From: Chloroflexota bacterium
GTDB taxonomy: Bacteria; Chloroflexota; UBA11872; VXNJ01
Assembly (NCBI GenBank): GCA_026708165.1
Contig: JAPOVO010000108.1
Span: 1-15,560 of the forward strand
Direction of reading: 5' to 3'
DNA length: 15,560 nucleotides
The notes under the pieces are model-generated. The model had not been told where the DNA came from, made no database searches, and was given only the letters and a program-made list of their open reading frames with translations. The translations under genes and the position numbers were made by a program. Positions 14,389 through 15,560 of the stretch are shown here, one piece after another (within the stretch, counting starts at the first letter, position 1; every line of letters begins with the position of its first letter).

Positions 14389-15560
14389 TTAGCGCGTATG
14401 CAAAAGGCCGTGATCGGCCTCGTAGGCGGCCTTCCAGCGGTCTCGCTCTCGCTCTAGCTGCCTAATTCGCTTGAGGTACCAGTCCGGCTCTTCGAGCGCC
14501 TCATATATCACCGCGCCCTCGCAGTCGGCGGGCGGGGGAATACCTATCAAATGGGCGCAGGTGGGGGCAACGTCAACATGGCGGGTGATGCTCTGCAACT
14601 CGACGCCCCGCCGGACGCCCGGTCCGGCCATCACGAAGACCGAGTGCTGTCCGCCCCACCCAAGCCGCGCGCTCGGCAATTGCTTGCCGTGTACGTGGTC
14701 GAACTCCGGGTGCAAGGCGAAGACGACGTCACCGACCAGTTCACCCTTGAGTCCGACAATCTCGGCATCCTCGCGTTTGAGAACGATGCTGAACGGTCGC
14801 CGTCCCGTCGCTTCATCCTTGAAGTCCATAAGCGCGTCCATGACTTGAAGCCGTACTTGCTCGTATTCGGCCTGCGGAACGATGCCGTCGGGCTCGCGCC
14901 CTTCGAGGTTCACGAACACATTCACCTGTCCGACGGGGACAGCTTTTGACGAAGCGTAGTCGATCGATCGCAGACCCGTTAACTCGTCCTCGATGAAATT
15001 CAGCAGCCCGTACCGCGCCAGCACTTCCTCGACCACAACCCTTGTCTCGGGATCGGCTGTGCCGCCGTGATCGGCGCATATCGCCACCACCGTGTCGGGT
15101 CCACCCACTTCCATCAGCTTCCCGATCATGCGATCCACGCTTTCGCACGTCTCGTATACGGCCCGCTGGCCTCGCTCGAGTTCATCCCCGGTGCTTCCAC
15201 CAATGGGATCAGCCTTGTTGAAGAACGAGTGACCGAAGTAGTCGGGCGTATGGACCTGGACTAGCATCAGGCCCCAGTCGTAAGCGGAAGACAGGTACGC
15301 AGCGGCCCTGGCCAGCCATTGGTGGTGATACTCCATGAGTTCCAAGTAGGTCTCGTCGTCGATGACGCCGACGACGAGGGCCATGTAGCCAGGGTCCTGG
15401 ATGAAGGGACCTACATTCTCAAGCAATTCCCGGGCCGCAGCGTCGGGATAGGTGTATCCGTCAACAGGCCAGATCTGCGGGCAGAAAAGCTCGAATTCGT
15501 CGGCGCGCGGGGAGACGCTCCCAGCTTCCACCCAAACCGCCCCGCGGCACGCCCCCCCCC
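14389..15560 (-). CDS. Alkaline-phosphatase-superfamily phosphodiesterase/pyrophosphatase-like enzyme, N-terminus cut by window edge
   Basis: The frame is open from the right edge to a stop at 14389, about 390 residues. The GTG at 15531 is an internal Val, since nine more in-frame codons lie upstream, so the gene is partial. Numbering from that Val, the superfamily metal-binding motifs seen are HTPDYFGHSF (94-103, Asp97 and His101), CADHGGTAD (152-160, Asp154 and His155) and GGQHSVFVMAGPGV (293-306, His296), followed by HVDVAPTCAHLIGIPPP (318-334), the usual closing segment. The first metal-binding Asp and the catalytic Thr or Ser would be in the missing N-terminus. This pattern fits the type I phosphodiesterase/nucleotide pyrophosphatase branch (PF01663-like) rather than classical PhoA. 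The C-terminal 30 residues (LKRIRQLERERDRW and on) look like a short coiled coil. The substrate could be a phosphodiester or phosphonate. It lies upstream of, and in line with, the second import operon. Confidence 0.9.
   Translation of the reverse strand, partial: GGACRGAVWVEAGSVSPRADEFELFCPQIWPVDGYTYPDAAARELLENVGPFIQDPGYMALVVGVIDDETYLELMEYHHQWLARAAAYLSSAYDWGLMLVQVHTPDYFGHSFFNKADPIGGSTGDELERGQRAVYETCESVDRMIGKLMEVGGPDTVVAICADHGGTADPETRVVVEEVLARYGLLNFIEDELTGLRSIDYASSKAVPVGQVNVFVNLEGREPDGIVPQAEYEQVRLQVMDALMDFKDEATGRRPFSIVLKREDAEIVGLKGELVGDVVFALHPEFDHVHGKQLPSARLGWGGQHSVFVMAGPGVRRGVELQSITRHVDVAPTCAHLIGIPPPADCEGAVIYEALEEPDWYLKRIRQLERERDRWKAAYEADHGLLHTR

Noticed and set aside
1..15560. CRISPR array, tRNA, rRNA, insertion sequence or prophage genes
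   Set aside because: No regularly spaced direct repeats, cloverleaf-like segments, transposase motifs or terminal inverted repeats were recognised by eye.

Overview
The window is GC-rich, gene-dense bacterial DNA. It most likely comes from a Chloroflexota chromosome, possibly an environmental lineage such as SAR202 or a Caldilineaceae relative. The main pointer is the pair of solute-binding lipoproteins, which carry a long Val/Glu/Lys stalk right after the lipid-anchored cysteine; this stalk is typical of Chloroflexota sugar-binding proteins. Several genes use TTG or GTG starts, which also fits. No rRNA, tRNA, CRISPR array, transposase or integrase was seen. The taxonomic call is an inference from protein style, not from a marker gene.

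Left part (1-5950): a DegT/DnrJ/EryC1/StrS aminotransferase cut by the left edge (minus); a neutral-ceramidase-family hydrolase (minus); divergently from it, a 629-residue protein with an N-terminal Rieske [2Fe-2S] domain and a large uncharacterised helical C-terminal part (plus); a membrane-anchored alpha/beta hydrolase (minus); and a small four-helix DUF1761 membrane protein (minus) with a good promoter candidate.

Centre and right (6179-14240): two complete sugar-type ABC import cassettes point at each other. The plus-strand cassette is binding protein, MalF-type permease, MalG-type permease, then a soluble alpha/beta hydrolase/esterase. The minus-strand cassette has the same order (binding protein, MalF-type, MalG-type), and the two meet at about 10.7 kb. 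Neither has an ATPase, so both probably borrow a shared MalK/MsmX-like subunit encoded elsewhere. In both cassettes a perfect GC-rich hairpin (12 bp and 14 bp stems, no T-tract) sits between the binding-protein gene and the first permease gene. This suits stabilising or limiting transcripts so that more binding protein than permease is made. The stalks of the two binding proteins share a 51-nt exact inverted DNA repeat that abuts a segment in which 19 of 30 codons differ, so the repeat looks homogenised rather than merely conserved.

Right edge (14389-15560): the C-terminal part of an alkaline-phosphatase-superfamily phosphodiesterase (minus), truncated by the window end. It lies upstream of the second binding-protein gene, from which it is separated by a short region with three helically phased TCCAAA(A) elements.

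Taken together this looks like a scavenging locus: two uptake systems for organic solutes (probably sugars or sugar derivatives), surrounded by hydrolases that could remove acyl, amide or phosphate groups from substrates. The substrates cannot be read from the sequence.
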